From Pseudohongiella nitratireducens (GTDB lineage: Bacteria; Pseudomonadota; Gammaproteobacteria; Pseudomonadales; Pseudohongiellaceae): a stretch of 64,000 bases of DNA. Positions 55,654 to 64,000 of this stretch are shown piece by piece. The position numbers and the translations under genes were made by a program. Numbering within the stretch: the first letter of the stretch is position 1; each line of letters opens with the position of its first letter. The notes beneath the pieces are model-generated. The model saw only the letters and a list, made by a program, of their open reading frames with translations, was not told where the DNA came from and did not search any database. The DNA is taken from positions 29,154 to 93,153 of the forward strand of contig NZ_LWHM01000013.1 of assembly GCF_001642735.1 (NCBI RefSeq), given 5' to 3'.

Positions 55654-56403
55654 ATGCTGCAGATACGCGAGCTGGTTGCCAGCGTTGAAGGCAAACAAAT
55701 CCTCAACGGTCTGAGCCTGGATATCAAACCAGGTGAGGTTCACGCCATCATGGGCCCCAACGGTGCCGGTAAAAGTACCCTGGGTAATGTGCTGACCGGG
55801 CGTGAAGGTTATGAAGTTATATCGGGTGAAGTGCTGTTTAACGGTGAAGATATGCTGGCCCTGGATATCGAAGAACGTGCCCGTGCGGGTTTGTTCCTGG
55901 CCTTTCAGTACCCGGTAGAGATTCCTGGTGTGAGCAATATGGAATTTCTCAAGGCGGCGGTTGATGCACGCCGTTCGCATATGAAGCAGGAAGAACTGTC
56001 TTCCTTTGATTTCATGAAACTGGCACGTGAGGCCAGCAAAAAGGTGAGCCTGGATGCGGCTTTCCTCAAACGTGGCGTCAATGAAGGGTTCTCCGGTGGT
56101 GAGAAAAAACGCAATGAAATCCTGCAGATGATGATGCTGGAGCCCAGCCTTTGTGTGTTGGATGAAACGGATTCCGGCCTGGATATTGATGCTCTGCAAG
56201 TGGTCGCAGATGGCGTTAATGCCATGCGTGATAGCGAGCGCAGTTTTATTGTGGTGACACATTACCAGCGCCTGCTGGATTACATTATTCCAGATTACGT
56301 CCACGTACTGGCCAATGGTCGTATTGTGAAGTCGGGAGATAAAGAACTGGCGCGCGAGCTGGAAGCCAAAGGCTACGGTTGGCTGGAAGGCGAGGTGGCG
56401 TAA
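55654..56403 (+). CDS. sufC: SufC, ABC-type ATPase of the Suf scaffold
   Basis: A 249-residue cytoplasmic ABC ATPase. Walker A GPNGAGKSTLG, Q-loop LAFQYPVEIPG, signature FSGGEKKRNEILQMM, Walker B CVLDETDSGLDIDAL, H-loop VVTHYQRLL. It powers conformational change of SufBC2D. Followed by sufD with a one-base gap. Confidence 0.97.
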   Translation: MLQIRELVASVEGKQILNGLSLDIKPGEVHAIMGPNGAGKSTLGNVLTGREGYEVISGEVLFNGEDMLALDIEERARAGLFLAFQYPVEIPGVSNMEFLKAAVDARRSHMKQEELSSFDFMKLAREASKKVSLDAAFLKRGVNEGFSGGEKKRNEILQMMMLEPSLCVLDETDSGLDIDALQVVADGVNAMRDSERSFIVVTHYQRLLDYIIPDYVHVLANGRIVKSGDKELARELEAKGYGWLEGEVA

Positions 56404-56404
56404 C

Positions 56405-57757
56405 ATGGCTGCGAATGAATTTCAGCAGCACGCCCTCTCTGTCGCTGACAGCCAGCAGGCCAATGCCGCTTTTGCCGAGCGTCGTGCTATTGCTGCGGAA
56501 CGTTTTGCTGCGACTGCCTGGCCTGGCAGAAAGACGGAAGCCTGGAAATATACCAGTTTGCGCTCATTGCAGGAGCTGACCGAGGCCAGCTTTGCAGAGC
56601 AGGCTAAAGCCATCGAATTACCTGAGGCAGTGAAGGCTGTCGACAGTTATCGACTGGTATTTGTCGATGGCGTGTTCCAGGCAGACCTTTCCGGGGACCT
56701 GCCTGAGTTTGCCTGTCGTTTCAGTGAGGCCAATGCTGAGCAGAAGGCTTTTATTAATGAAAAACTGGGCACGGTCGTTGCGACTCAGACCGAGTCTGCG
56801 CGTAACCTCTTTTCTTATCTGAATGATGCCTGGCTGCATGATGGTGTTTTGTTACACCTGCCACGTGGTGCATCGCTGAATAAGCCGTTGTACCTGGTGT
56901 ATGTGTCAACCTCAGAGGCGGCGAATGCAACGCTGGCGCATCAACGCCTGCTGGTGTGGCTGGAAGATAACAGCCAGGCCAATGTGATCGAGCACTATCT
57001 GAGCGAATCTGTGGCCAGTAATGATGACGATGTTAGCAGCCTGACTAACGGCATCACAGAAATCCACGTTGGTCAGAACGCACAGCTGCATCACACACGC
57101 CTGAACCTGGAAGACGAAGCGCATACCCATATTGGTGGCGTACACCTGGCGCTGTCACGTGACAGTGTAGCCAAATGTTTTGCGCTGGGGGAAGGTGGTC
57201 GACTGAAACGTATTGACTATCAGATCAGCCATAATGGCCCGGGTGCCGAGTTGATCATGCACGGTGCCTATCTGGCCCGTAACAAACAATTGATTGACTA
57301 CCACACTTGTATCGAACACCGCGAGCCGCATTGCAACAGCCTGGAAGTGATCCGTGGCATTGTCGGCGATAAGGCCAAAGCCGTGTTTAATGGCCGTATC
57401 CATATTCATCAGGATGCACAAAAAACGCTGGCTGAGTTGCACAATCGTAATTTGCTGACTTCGAACGGTGCGGAAGTGGATACCAAGCCTGAGCTGGAAA
57501 TCTATGCCGATGATGTGAAATGTGCACACGGCGCGACGGTGAGTCAACTGGATGAAACCGCGCTGTACTATTTGCAGAGTCGTGGTATTGAAGCAGCTGA
57601 AGCGCGCATGTTGCTCAGTTATGGTTTCGTCAACGAAGTCTTGTCACAGTTGCCTTACCAGCCGCTGCTGGAATCTTTACAGGTTCGGTTGCGTGCTCGT
57701 TTTATCGATGAAGCGCGCAAGAGTGCGGCAGAAAAATTGATCGGGGAGTCTGCCTGA
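56405..57757 (+). CDS. sufD: SufD, Fe-S scaffold subunit
   Basis: A 450-residue SufD. RKTEAWKYTSLRSL near the N-terminus, HLPRGASLNKPLYLVYVST, and the C-terminal GIVGDKAKAVFNGRIHIHQD, CAHGATVSQLDETALYYLQS, RGIEAAEARMLLSYGFVNEV match the family. It pairs with SufB in the beta-helix scaffold. One base separates it from both sufC and sufS. Confidence 0.95.
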   Translation: MAANEFQQHALSVADSQQANAAFAERRAIAAERFAATAWPGRKTEAWKYTSLRSLQELTEASFAEQAKAIELPEAVKAVDSYRLVFVDGVFQADLSGDLPEFACRFSEANAEQKAFINEKLGTVVATQTESARNLFSYLNDAWLHDGVLLHLPRGASLNKPLYLVYVSTSEAANATLAHQRLLVWLEDNSQANVIEHYLSESVASNDDDVSSLTNGITEIHVGQNAQLHHTRLNLEDEAHTHIGGVHLALSRDSVAKCFALGEGGRLKRIDYQISHNGPGAELIMHGAYLARNKQLIDYHTCIEHREPHCNSLEVIRGIVGDKAKAVFNGRIHIHQDAQKTLAELHNRNLLTSNGAEVDTKPELEIYADDVKCAHGATVSQLDETALYYLQSRGIEAAEARMLLSYGFVNEVLSQLPYQPLLESLQVRLRARFIDEARKSAAEKLIGESA

Positions 57758-57758
57758 G

Positions 57759-58976
57759 ATGGCTTTTGATGTTGTCAAAGTGCGCGAAGACTTTCCCATA
57801 CTGGCGCAGCAGGTTAATGGTCATCCACTGGTTTACCTGGATAATGCGGCAACGACCCAGAAGCCCAGGCAGGTGATCGATGCTATCAGCCATTACTATC
57901 TGCATGACAACAGTAATGTACATCGTGGCGCACATACGATAAGTGACCGTGCTACTGCACATTTTGAGCATGCCAGGAAGAACGTTGCGCAGTTTATCAA
58001 CGCCGCATCGACCCGGGAAATTATCTGGACCCGCGGCACCACAGAAGGGATCAACCTGGTCGCCAACAGTTTTGGTGGTCAGTTGAAAGCAGGTGCCAGA
58101 GTACTGGTTTCTGCGATGGAGCATCATTCCAACATTGTGCCCTGGCAAATGCTGGCCGAACGGCAGGGCGTGACGGTGGAAGTGATACCTGTCGACGAGG
58201 CAGGCGTGCTTAACCTGGACGCGTTTCACGACATGCTTGATGAGAATGTCGCGCTGGTAGCCGTGAATCATGTTTCCAATGCCCTGGGCAGCGTCAACCC
58301 AGTGAAGGAAATCATTCAGGCCAGCCAGGCAGTTGGTGCCAAGACATTAATTGATGGTGCCCAGGCTATCGCTCACTGGCCACTGGATGTGCAATCGCTG
58401 GGTTGTGATTTTTATGTGTTCTCCGGCCACAAGCTGTTCGGACCTACGGGGATCGGTGTGCTGTATGGCAAAGAAGCCTTGCTGGAAGCCATGCCGCCTT
58501 ATCAGGGCGGTGGCGAGATGATTGAAACGGTCAGTTTTGCCGGCACGACCTATAATCAGCTGCCCTTTAAGTTTGAAGCTGGCACGCCAGACATTGCCGG
58601 TGTGATTGGCCTCTCAGCAGCCATTGATTATCTCAATGCACTGGATCGCCCGGCTGCAGAGCAGCATGAACAATCGCTGTTAGCCGTAGCGACTGAACGT
58701 GCGGAGTCTTTGGATGGAGTCACAGTCATTGGTCGCTCTCCGGTGAAAACTGCGATTCTGGGCTTTGTCGTGGCTGGGATTCATTCTTCTGATCTGGGTA
58801 TGTTGCTGGACCAGCAGGGTGTTGCCGTCAGAACAGGGCATCATTGCGCGCAGCCTATTATGGAGCAGTACAAGATCAGTGGCACGGTCAGAGCCAGTTT
58901 CAGCTTTTATAATACGCACGAAGAAATCGATCGGTTGTTTTCGGCACTGGCCAGTGCGCGAAAACTGCTAAGTTAA
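57759..58976 (+). CDS. sufS: SufS cysteine desulfurase
   Basis: A 405-residue class V aminotransferase-fold PLP enzyme. VYLDNAATTQKP, IWTRGTTEGINLVA, the PLP lysine in FYVFSGHKLFGPTGIGVLYG, and the active-site cysteine loop VAVRTGHHCAQPIM. It makes persulfide from cysteine and passes it to SufE. Group II type by the short Cys loop. Confidence 0.97.
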   Translation: MAFDVVKVREDFPILAQQVNGHPLVYLDNAATTQKPRQVIDAISHYYLHDNSNVHRGAHTISDRATAHFEHARKNVAQFINAASTREIIWTRGTTEGINLVANSFGGQLKAGARVLVSAMEHHSNIVPWQMLAERQGVTVEVIPVDEAGVLNLDAFHDMLDENVALVAVNHVSNALGSVNPVKEIIQASQAVGAKTLIDGAQAIAHWPLDVQSLGCDFYVFSGHKLFGPTGIGVLYGKEALLEAMPPYQGGGEMIETVSFAGTTYNQLPFKFEAGTPDIAGVIGLSAAIDYLNALDRPAAEQHEQSLLAVATERAESLDGVTVIGRSPVKTAILGFVVAGIHSSDLGMLLDQQGVAVRTGHHCAQPIMEQYKISGTVRASFSFYNTHEEIDRLFSALASARKLLS

Positions 58977-59011
58977 TTCATGATTATCAAGGATATTGCA
59001 GGGGGTGGCAT

Positions 59012-59371
59012 ATGACAGTTGAGTCTTTTAATCCGGCTGCTGCAGCCGTTTCCGTAACGCCAGCTGCTATCGCGCATTTTAAGCGTCAGCTCACACAAGA
59101 TGGCGAGGCAACCGCGGTTCGTCTTAGTGTCAAAGAAAGTGGCTGCACCGGGTTTATGTATGTCGTAGACCTGGTTAAGCAGGCGGAAGCCAATGATGTT
59201 GAGCAGGCACTTAATGATGATGTGCTGCTCTTGATTGATAAAGGCAGTCTGGGTGTGGTCAATGGGACAGAAATTGATCTGGTTACCGAGGGCGTGAATC
59301 GCCAGTTGCGCTTTTTGAACCCGAATGCCAAGGACCATTGTGGTTGCGGCGAAAGTTTCTCAGTAGTCTGA
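59012..59371 (+). CDS. sufA: A-type Fe-S carrier SufA
   Basis: A 119-residue A-type carrier. The three cluster-ligand cysteines are in KESGCTGFMYVV and DHCGCGESF (CxnCGC pattern). It takes clusters from SufBCD to target proteins. A longer N-terminus (about 18 residues) precedes the conserved AIAHFKRQL. Placed after sufS rather than before sufB as in E. coli. Confidence 0.93.
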   Translation: MTVESFNPAAAAVSVTPAAIAHFKRQLTQDGEATAVRLSVKESGCTGFMYVVDLVKQAEANDVEQALNDDVLLLIDKGSLGVVNGTEIDLVTEGVNRQLRFLNPNAKDHCGCGESFSVV

Positions 59372-59425
59372 TAGCGCTACCGCTGTATACCGTCGCGATG
59401 CGACTGGTTGGAATTTGGAGTATCC

Positions 59426-59959
59426 ATGCAAAGACAGATGGTTGTGGCGCAGGAGAATTGTCCTGCACGCCGAGTGCCAGATGGCACGCCAGTAGAAATC
59501 CCCAAGGACAGCTTTGTCAGTATTACCCAGGCTCTGGGCGGTAATTACACGGTAGTCCATCAGGGACAGATGCTGCGTGTGGATGGTACGGATGCGGCGA
59601 GGCTAGGGTTGGAACCAGAAACACTAAGTTTTCCAGAGCCCACTGGCCCCGAGATAGATGAGTCGCAGGTCTGGGAAGCGCTGGGTACTGTCTACGATCC
59701 TGAAATCCCCGTCGACCTGGTTAATCTGGGACTGATATACAAGGTTGTCATCGATCAGGCAACATCAACAGTCAGTATTGATATGACCCTGACAGCACCG
59801 GGTTGTGGCATGGGGCCAGTGCTCGTTGGTGATGTGGAATATCGCGTCCGCAAGGTCCCGAATGTTAAACAGGTCGCGGTCGAACTGGTGTTTGACCCGC
59901 CCTGGAACCGGGACATGATGAGTGAAGAAGCGCAGCTGGAAACCGGGATGTTTTTCTGA
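59426..59959 (+). CDS. sufT: SufT (MIP18-family Fe-S assembly factor)
   Basis: A 177-residue protein. After an N-terminal extension (about 70 residues), the DUF59/MIP18 domain carries VWEALGTVYDPEIPVDLVNL and LTAPGCGMGPVLVGDVEYRV with the conserved Cys. SufT aids Fe-S maturation under high demand. The ATG at 59426 follows GGAG; a TTG six codons upstream is less likely. Confidence 0.92.
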   Translation: MQRQMVVAQENCPARRVPDGTPVEIPKDSFVSITQALGGNYTVVHQGQMLRVDGTDAARLGLEPETLSFPEPTGPEIDESQVWEALGTVYDPEIPVDLVNLGLIYKVVIDQATSTVSIDMTLTAPGCGMGPVLVGDVEYRVRKVPNVKQVAVELVFDPPWNRDMMSEEAQLETGMFF

Positions 59960-60034
59960 GGCTTGCAATGAGCTGAACTTCACCCACTACTCAACAAGAT
60001 CAGGCGTCAGATTAGGAATTGATCAGGAAAAAGC

Positions 60035-60463
60035 ATGGCAAAAGAGTTTGGTACAGACATCACCAGCGAAGATATTATTGAAACACTGGGTTTTTTCGAT
60101 AGCTGGGATGATCGCTACAAGTACATCATTGATCTGGGTAAGGAACTGCAACCGCTGCCCGAAGAGGCGCGCCAGGATGAGAATCTGATCCGGGGCTGTC
60201 AGAGCCAGGTCTGGCTGGTGAGCCGGGAAGAGGGGGATCGCCTGTATTTCTCAGTCGACAGTGATGCCTTTATTGTCAAAGGTTTGCTGGCTATTGTCAT
60301 GGCTGCATACAATGGCAAAACACCAAAACAAATCCTGGATTTTGATATCGAAGGTTATTTTGGGGAAGTCGATCTGATGCGTCACCTCAGCCCGACCCGC
60401 GGTAGCGGTTTACAGGCCATGGTGGCACGGATTCGGGAGATTGCTGCCAGAAAACAGGGGTGA
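60035..60463 (+). CDS. sufE: SufE sulfur-acceptor protein
   Basis: A 142-residue SufE. The sulfur-accepting cysteine is in LIRGCQSQVWLVSREEG and the typical LEFFDSWDDRYKYIIDLG-like segment begins the fold. It stimulates SufS and carries persulfide to SufB. Last gene of the operon; convergent with the Sel1-repeat genes. Confidence 0.94.
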   Translation: MAKEFGTDITSEDIIETLGFFDSWDDRYKYIIDLGKELQPLPEEARQDENLIRGCQSQVWLVSREEGDRLYFSVDSDAFIVKGLLAIVMAAYNGKTPKQILDFDIEGYFGEVDLMRHLSPTRGSGLQAMVARIREIAARKQG

Positions 60464-60491
60464 TGCAAGATCATCGTTGTGCTGCAGCGGA

Positions 60492-61196
60492 TTAGCCCCG
60501 ATTTGCCAGCACCCAGGTTGCATAATCAGACTCTGCTGTCATTCGTTGCGCCTGGGTCATGGTGCTTTCCAGTTGCGTTAGTAACGCCTCTGCCTCGGGC
60601 ACTTCATTATCAATCGCCAGTTTCGTCCACTGATAAGCCTTTACCAGATCCCTTTCTACTCCGGCACCCGACTCATACAGCGTGGCGAGAAAATATTGTG
60701 CCTGACCATGATCCTGGTCGGCCGCAGCACGATACCACCTGGCAGCTTCTTTCAGCCGGGATGGACGCAGAAAGTATGAGATGGGCCAAAAAGTTGACCA
60801 GCCATCGCTGACGCCAAGGTTGTTGTAGTACAACGTTCCCAGGTTAGCCTGTGCGTTAACGAAGCCCTGTTCTGCAGCCATCCGTGTCCATCGGTATGCC
60901 TGTTGATAATCCTGCTCCACACCGCGGCCTGAGAAGTAAAGCACGCCAAGGTTGTACTGGGCAATGGCAACCCCGTTTTCTGCTGATTCCCTGAATGCTG
61001 CTACGGCACGATCCATATCCCCAGCGTCCATGGCATCAACACCTTCATAATAGGTGCTGTAATCCGGTAGCTCGGTATTCTCGTCGGCCAGTTGCACACT
61101 GTTTCCTGAAGACTGTGGGAAAGCCAGGGCTGGCAACAGGCTTAACAGGAGGGTCCAGGGCAGGAGGGGGCGGAATGAAAACAGGTTGCGGCTCAT
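60492..61196 (-). CDS. Sel1-repeat exported protein
   Basis: A 234-residue protein with a signal peptide (cut near FPQS) and at least three Sel1-like TPR repeats: VAIAQYNLGVLYFSGRGVEQ, FVNAQANLGTLYYNNLGV and HGQAQYFLATLYESGAGVER, each ending in the A-Y-R/K-W-T helix. Sel1 arrays act as protein-protein adaptors. Third gene of a run of three paralogues on this strand; 21 bases separate it from the second. Confidence 0.88.
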   Translation of the reverse strand: MSRNLFSFRPLLPWTLLLSLLPALAFPQSSGNSVQLADENTELPDYSTYYEGVDAMDAGDMDRAVAAFRESAENGVAIAQYNLGVLYFSGRGVEQDYQQAYRWTRMAAEQGFVNAQANLGTLYYNNLGVSDGWSTFWPISYFLRPSRLKEAARWYRAAADQDHGQAQYFLATLYESGAGVERDLVKAYQWTKLAIDNEVPEAEALLTQLESTMTQAQRMTAESDYATWVLANRG

Positions 61197-61217
61197 AATT
61201 GGAATTTTATGCGGTAT

Positions 61218-61904
61218 TCAGTTCGAATGGGTTTGTCGGGATTCGTAGCTTTCAATCCACTTCAGGGCTTCCTGCTGCATCATTTCCACTTGTTCAGGTG
61301 GCATCATCTCCTGAATCAGCACCGCATTGGCAGCCGCCTCGCGGATACCAGCTGATCCGGCCAGTGTAAACCACTTATAAGCCTGGGGTACATTCTGAGG
61401 CACATCATACTGGCCATTGAACAGGATGATTGCCAACGTGAACTGAGCCTGGGCATCGCCATTATCGGCGGCTTGCCGAAACCAGTCGACGGCCGCGGCA
61501 TTATCCTGAATCACACCAATGCCGTTGAGATACATCACTGCGATGTTGTACTGGGCGTTGGGGTTACCTTGTTCAGCCGCACGAGCGAACCATTGCAGGG
61601 CAATAAAGTTGTCAGCGGTTACGCCTTCACCATTGAGGTATCGATGGGCAAGCTGAAACTGCGCCCCAGCCTCACCATTTTCAGCACGCTGACGAAGGTT
61701 CTCCAGCGTTATCCGCTTTGGTGCTTCGGGCGCAGACGGAATCTGCTCAGTCTGGTTGTCGACAGTAGCCGCCGGGGCAGGTTCAGGGACCTTCTGTGCT
61801 GGTGGAGGCGTCTCCACAGGCTGCTGGGCCAGTGCAGGAACGCTGAAAGCCATTGCCTCCAGCATGAGGAATGCCAGGCCCAACCAGACTTTAGAATGAC
61901 TCAT
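61218..61904 (-). CDS. Sel1-repeat exported protein with Pro/Ala linker
   Basis: A 228-residue protein. Signal peptide (about 1-26, ending ALAQQ), a Pro/Ala/Glu-rich linker (about 27-60), then three Sel1 repeats: AGAQFQLAHRYLNGEGVTAD, NPNAQYNIAVMYLNGIGVIQ and DAQAQFTLAIILFNGQYDVP. The ATG at 61904 overlaps the preceding gene's stop by 14 bases. Probable periplasmic adaptor. Confidence 0.85.
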   Translation of the reverse strand: MSHSKVWLGLAFLMLEAMAFSVPALAQQPVETPPPAQKVPEPAPAATVDNQTEQIPSAPEAPKRITLENLRQRAENGEAGAQFQLAHRYLNGEGVTADNFIALQWFARAAEQGNPNAQYNIAVMYLNGIGVIQDNAAAVDWFRQAADNGDAQAQFTLAIILFNGQYDVPQNVPQAYKWFTLAGSAGIREAAANAVLIQEMMPPEQVEMMQQEALKWIESYESRQTHSN

Positions 61905-62328
61905 ACAGCTCGCTGACGTCATCACGACCGAAGTCGGACAGCATGGCATCTTCCAGCCAGTCCAGTGCTGCCTGCTCACCAGCAACCAGTTGTGATTCGC
62001 TGATGTCCTGACGAATGCTCTCCAGTGTAGACACCAACTCGCTGTCACCTTGCAAATAGGCCAGAGTCAGCCATTTAACCGCCTGAACGGGGTCTGGGCT
62101 TTCGACACCTTCACCTGCCATGTACATCTCGCCGAGCTTGCGCATGGCCTGGGTATGGCCAATATTGGCATCTGTTCGGAATTCCATTAACGCGCGGTCA
62201 TAATTGCCCTGCTCGTACTGGCTGAGACCACGCTCATATTCCGCTGTCGCTGTGCCAGCCAGAGACATCAACACAGCAATTGACAGTATGCGGGAAGGGG
62301 CCGCCAGCGCGGAAAATACTGCTTTCAT
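61891..62328 (-). CDS. Sel1/TPR-like exported protein
   Basis: A 145-residue protein with a signal peptide (about 1-29, ending GTATA). The repeat region has YEQGNYDRALMEFRTDANIG, TQAMRKLGEMYMAGEGVESP and AVKWLTLAYLQGD, then an amphipathic C-terminal helix. First gene of the three Sel1 paralogues, overlapping the next by 14 bases. Confidence 0.82.
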   Translation of the reverse strand: MKAVFSALAAPSRILSIAVLMSLAGTATAEYERGLSQYEQGNYDRALMEFRTDANIGHTQAMRKLGEMYMAGEGVESPDPVQAVKWLTLAYLQGDSELVSTLESIRQDISESQLVAGEQAALDWLEDAMLSDFGRDDVSELYESF

Positions 62329-62523
62329 AGGGTTACCTGCTAAAACAACGTCAAAAAAAGATGATTATTATCGTTTACTATTATACTCAGGCCGCTTTCT
62401 CAGGCCACCCAGCAGTTTAGCATGTCAGTCCCGACAGTGGCAGTCGTGACAACAGGGTCGCCATCCAGGCCCTGTCAACCCCGAGAAAGCACTATTTTTA
62501 AGCAAAAAATTTCAAAAAACACT

Positions 62524-62550
62524 TTGAAAATACGCAGATTTCTATATAAT
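62524..62550 (+). promoter_or_regulatory. promoter of tRNA-Arg
   Basis: TTGAAA and TATAAT are 15 bases apart, with the -10 ending 14 bases before the mature tRNA. The discriminator that follows (acgcccc) is G/C-rich, as in promoters under stringent control. Confidence 0.6.
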
Positions 62551-62564
62551 ACGCCCCTCTTAAC

Positions 62565-62641
62565 GCACCCGTAGCTCAGCTGGATAGAGTACCTGACTAC
62601 GAATCAGGTGGTCGCACGTTCGAATCGTGCCGGGTGCGCCA
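62565..62641 (+). tRNA. tRNA-Arg (anticodon ACG)
   Basis: A 77-nt tRNA with encoded CCA. Acceptor arm GCACCCG/CGGGTGC, D-arm with AGCTCAGCTGGATAGAGT, anticodon stem CCTGA/TCAGG with loop CTACGAA (anticodon 62599-62601), and T-arm GTTCGAATC. ACG is deaminated to ICG and reads CGU, CGC and CGA. Confidence 0.98.
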
Positions 62642-62651
62642 TATTTCGTGC

Positions 62652-62669
62652 GGGCTTCAGCCGAAGCCC
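62652..62669 (+). terminator. hairpin downstream of tRNA-Arg
   Basis: GGGCTTC pairs with GAAGCCC around AGCC, 11 bases past the tRNA; only a weak T tract follows. Probably a terminator or processing signal. Confidence 0.45.
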
Positions 62670-62700
62670 TTACTAACCAGAAGCCCTCGTCCGAATATTT

Positions 62701-62723
62701 GGCTCTACCCCATTAACGGGGGA
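62701..62723 (+). repeat. left inverted repeat of the ISL3 element
   Basis: GGCTCTAC, two variable bases, then CATTAACGGGGGA. It matches the right end in 21 of 23 bases. Confidence 0.92.
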
Positions 62724-62732
62724 TAGCACTCA

Positions 62733-63923
62733 TTAAACCCTGTTCACAATGCCATCCCACCCACAGTGGGCCAGCACTCGTAATCGATAGTTTTCAAAGT
62801 TTCTAAAACCATACGCTCTCCTTGAGATCATTTCCATCTTGTTGTGAAACCCTTCGGTAATACCGTTGCTTTTACTAAAGCGCCACATGGCGACAATCGG
62901 TTCCATCCAAGAGGTTAATGTCTTGGCCAATGCCTTCAGCGGACTGTCTTTCAGTTGTTCCAACAGCGCCAGATACTGTGGCAGTTTTTGCTTCATTCGT
63001 TTGACTCTGAGGGTTTTGAGCAGGATAAAGCGCATCAGCCTTTGCTTGATCAGGTACAGCTCTTTCAGGACAGGAAACTCGGCCAGGTAATCCATCAGTT
63101 TTGCGTGCTGTTCATCGCTCAGATGCCACTTATGTCGGCGCATCAGACTGAGTAGCCCGCGGTTTTTTCTGCCCTCCTGGTGGTGCTGTTGCCACAGTTT
63201 CAAAAAGTGCTGATTGATCAGTCGCACGACATGGAAACGGTCGGCAACAATCTTGGCATTGGGGAAGTGTCGTCGGGCAATACTGCGATAGGTTTCTGAC
63301 AGATCCATGACCACGATCTGCACCTGATCTTTGCCTTCAACCCCTTGTAAATAGCGGCGTAGAGACGATTCTGAGCGCCCCAGTTTGACATCAAAGACCT
63401 TACGGTTGTTCAGGTCGACGAGAGTGGTGGCGTAGCCCTTTTTACGGGTAAAGAAATGCTCATCAATGCCCAGCACCTGAGGACAGGGGCGTCCGCTCAT
63501 CTCTGAAGTTCTCATGCGAACCCGATACTGATACCAGCGCTCGATGGTGGCAGCGCTGATCCGATGTGTCAGTGAGAGTTTGCGCTGGGTGATACCGCCG
63601 TCATGGGCTTCAAAGACCTCCAGTCGGAAGGCTTCAGAGGCGCGGTAGCGGGGTCGAATACCCAGGAAAGGATGGCGAAAATAGCGGTGACACTTGAGAC
63701 AGCGGTACTTGGGTACGCGCAGGTGCAAGGTCATTACCTTATTGCCCAGCCGGGTGTGTTTGACGGTGCGCTGATGGGTGGCTTTGATGTGTAAATGCTG
63801 GTGCTGACAGTGCTTGCAAAGTGGTCGTCGTGCGGGACTGGCCCACACTTCGAGGTTCTTCTGATGATCTATCCGTTCAATCTGAAGCTCAGGTATGCCT
63901 ATAATTGTGCCTGCGAGGGACAT
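62733..63923 (-). CDS. ISL3-family transposase
   Basis: A 396-residue transposase. An N-terminal zinc-binding motif (CKHCQHQH then YRCLKCHRYF) precedes a helix-turn-helix (about 95-135) and the DDE domain: catalytic acidic residues lie in VLGIDEHFFT, VVMDLSETYRS and the later SNGITEGFHNKMEMISR. The full family length is present with no frameshift, so it may be active. Confidence 0.93.
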   Translation of the reverse strand: MSLAGTIIGIPELQIERIDHQKNLEVWASPARRPLCKHCQHQHLHIKATHQRTVKHTRLGNKVMTLHLRVPKYRCLKCHRYFRHPFLGIRPRYRASEAFRLEVFEAHDGGITQRKLSLTHRISAATIERWYQYRVRMRTSEMSGRPCPQVLGIDEHFFTRKKGYATTLVDLNNRKVFDVKLGRSESSLRRYLQGVEGKDQVQIVVMDLSETYRSIARRHFPNAKIVADRFHVVRLINQHFLKLWQQHHQEGRKNRGLLSLMRRHKWHLSDEQHAKLMDYLAEFPVLKELYLIKQRLMRFILLKTLRVKRMKQKLPQYLALLEQLKDSPLKALAKTLTSWMEPIVAMWRFSKSNGITEGFHNKMEMISRRAYGFRNFENYRLRVLAHCGWDGIVNRV

Positions 63924-63977
63924 CGGTGTTCTCCATTAAAGTGATCGTCGCAAAATCAGTTTAATGTAATGCCGGTG

Positions 63978-64000
63978 TCCCCCGTTAATGATGTAGAGCC
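63978..64000 (-). repeat. right inverted repeat of the ISL3 element
   Basis: Read on the minus strand: GGCTCTAC, AT, CATTAACGGGGGA. Two mismatches to the left end. Confidence 0.92.

Larger units (their letters stand above)
62701..64000 (-). mobile_element. ISL3-family insertion sequence
   Basis: A 1300-bp element with inverted repeats at both ends and one ISL3-type transposase. The transposase fills most of it. It sits 59 bases past tRNA-Arg. The right inverted repeat ends at the last base of the window, so the target duplication (usually 8 bp; left flank gaatattt) cannot be checked. The element looks complete. Confidence 0.9.

Noticed and set aside
55618..56406. 262-codon minus-strand open frame opposite sufC.
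   Set aside because: sufC is certain on the plus strand; the antisense frame mirrors it and shows no family.

Overview
The window looks like chromosomal DNA of a free-living, probably aquatic gammaproteobacterium of moderate GC. Pointers are the SufBCDS-A-T-E iron-sulfur operon with an IscR-type operator, NsrR/Hmp, a sigma-54/NtrC-type ammonium transporter promoter, a guanidine-II riboswitch, paired CspA genes, periplasmic quinoprotein and copper oxidases, and a large TonB-dependent receptor. A marine lineage such as Pseudohongiella/OM182 relatives is a guess; no 16S gene is present.

Layout. 1-5.8 kb: small overlapping genes (HAD phosphatase, P-loop kinase, GrpB, GNAT), an orphan secreted protein, a DUF2798/LysR divergent pair and a lysozyme-inhibitor-like lipoprotein with a DUF5694 protein. 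5.9-14 kb: oxidative periplasmic chemistry, namely a membrane AraC regulator, a redoxin/cytochrome c/copper monooxygenase fusion, an exported fumarylacetoacetase-family protein and a membrane PQQ dehydrogenase. 14-19.3 kb: accessory-looking small genes, namely methyltransferases, an RHH/ParE toxin-antitoxin pair, a cold-shock gene, and the guanidinium exporter gdx behind a guanidine-II riboswitch. 19.4-24.5 kb: MuiA-like protein, orphan membrane proteins and a CapA-family protein. 24.5-29.6 kb: a MarR regulator and an MMPL/LolA-like/beta-barrel export module sharing a palindromic operator. 29.8-40.4 kb: katG, two diguanylate cyclases, DoxX/DOPA-dioxygenase with LysR, a second cspA, LysE, SRPBCC, racemase and DapA-like enzymes.

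40.5-46.3 kb: an ammonium transporter fused to a chemoreceptor signalling domain, read from a sigma-54 promoter with two NtrC-like sites, then a TonB-dependent receptor. 46.3-51 kb: nitric oxide defence (nsrR/hmp) and arsenic resistance (arsR-arsC-arsH-acr3). 51-54 kb: a periplasmic TonB-like domain protein, DUF2750 and ppnN. 54-60.5 kb: the suf operon, with an IscR type-1-like site lying over a sigma-70 promoter. 60.5-62.3 kb: three tandem Sel1-repeat genes. 62.5-64 kb: tRNA-Arg(ACG), then a 1.3-kb ISL3-family insertion sequence whose right inverted repeat ends at the last base of the window.

Most interesting are the Amt-chemoreceptor fusion with its nitrogen-regulated promoter, the guanidine-II riboswitch on gdx, the IscR site on suf, the shared operator of the marR/MMPL module, and the multi-domain copper oxidase. 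No CRISPR array, phage region or rRNA operon was seen. All assignments come from reading motifs and family resemblance; no database search was run.
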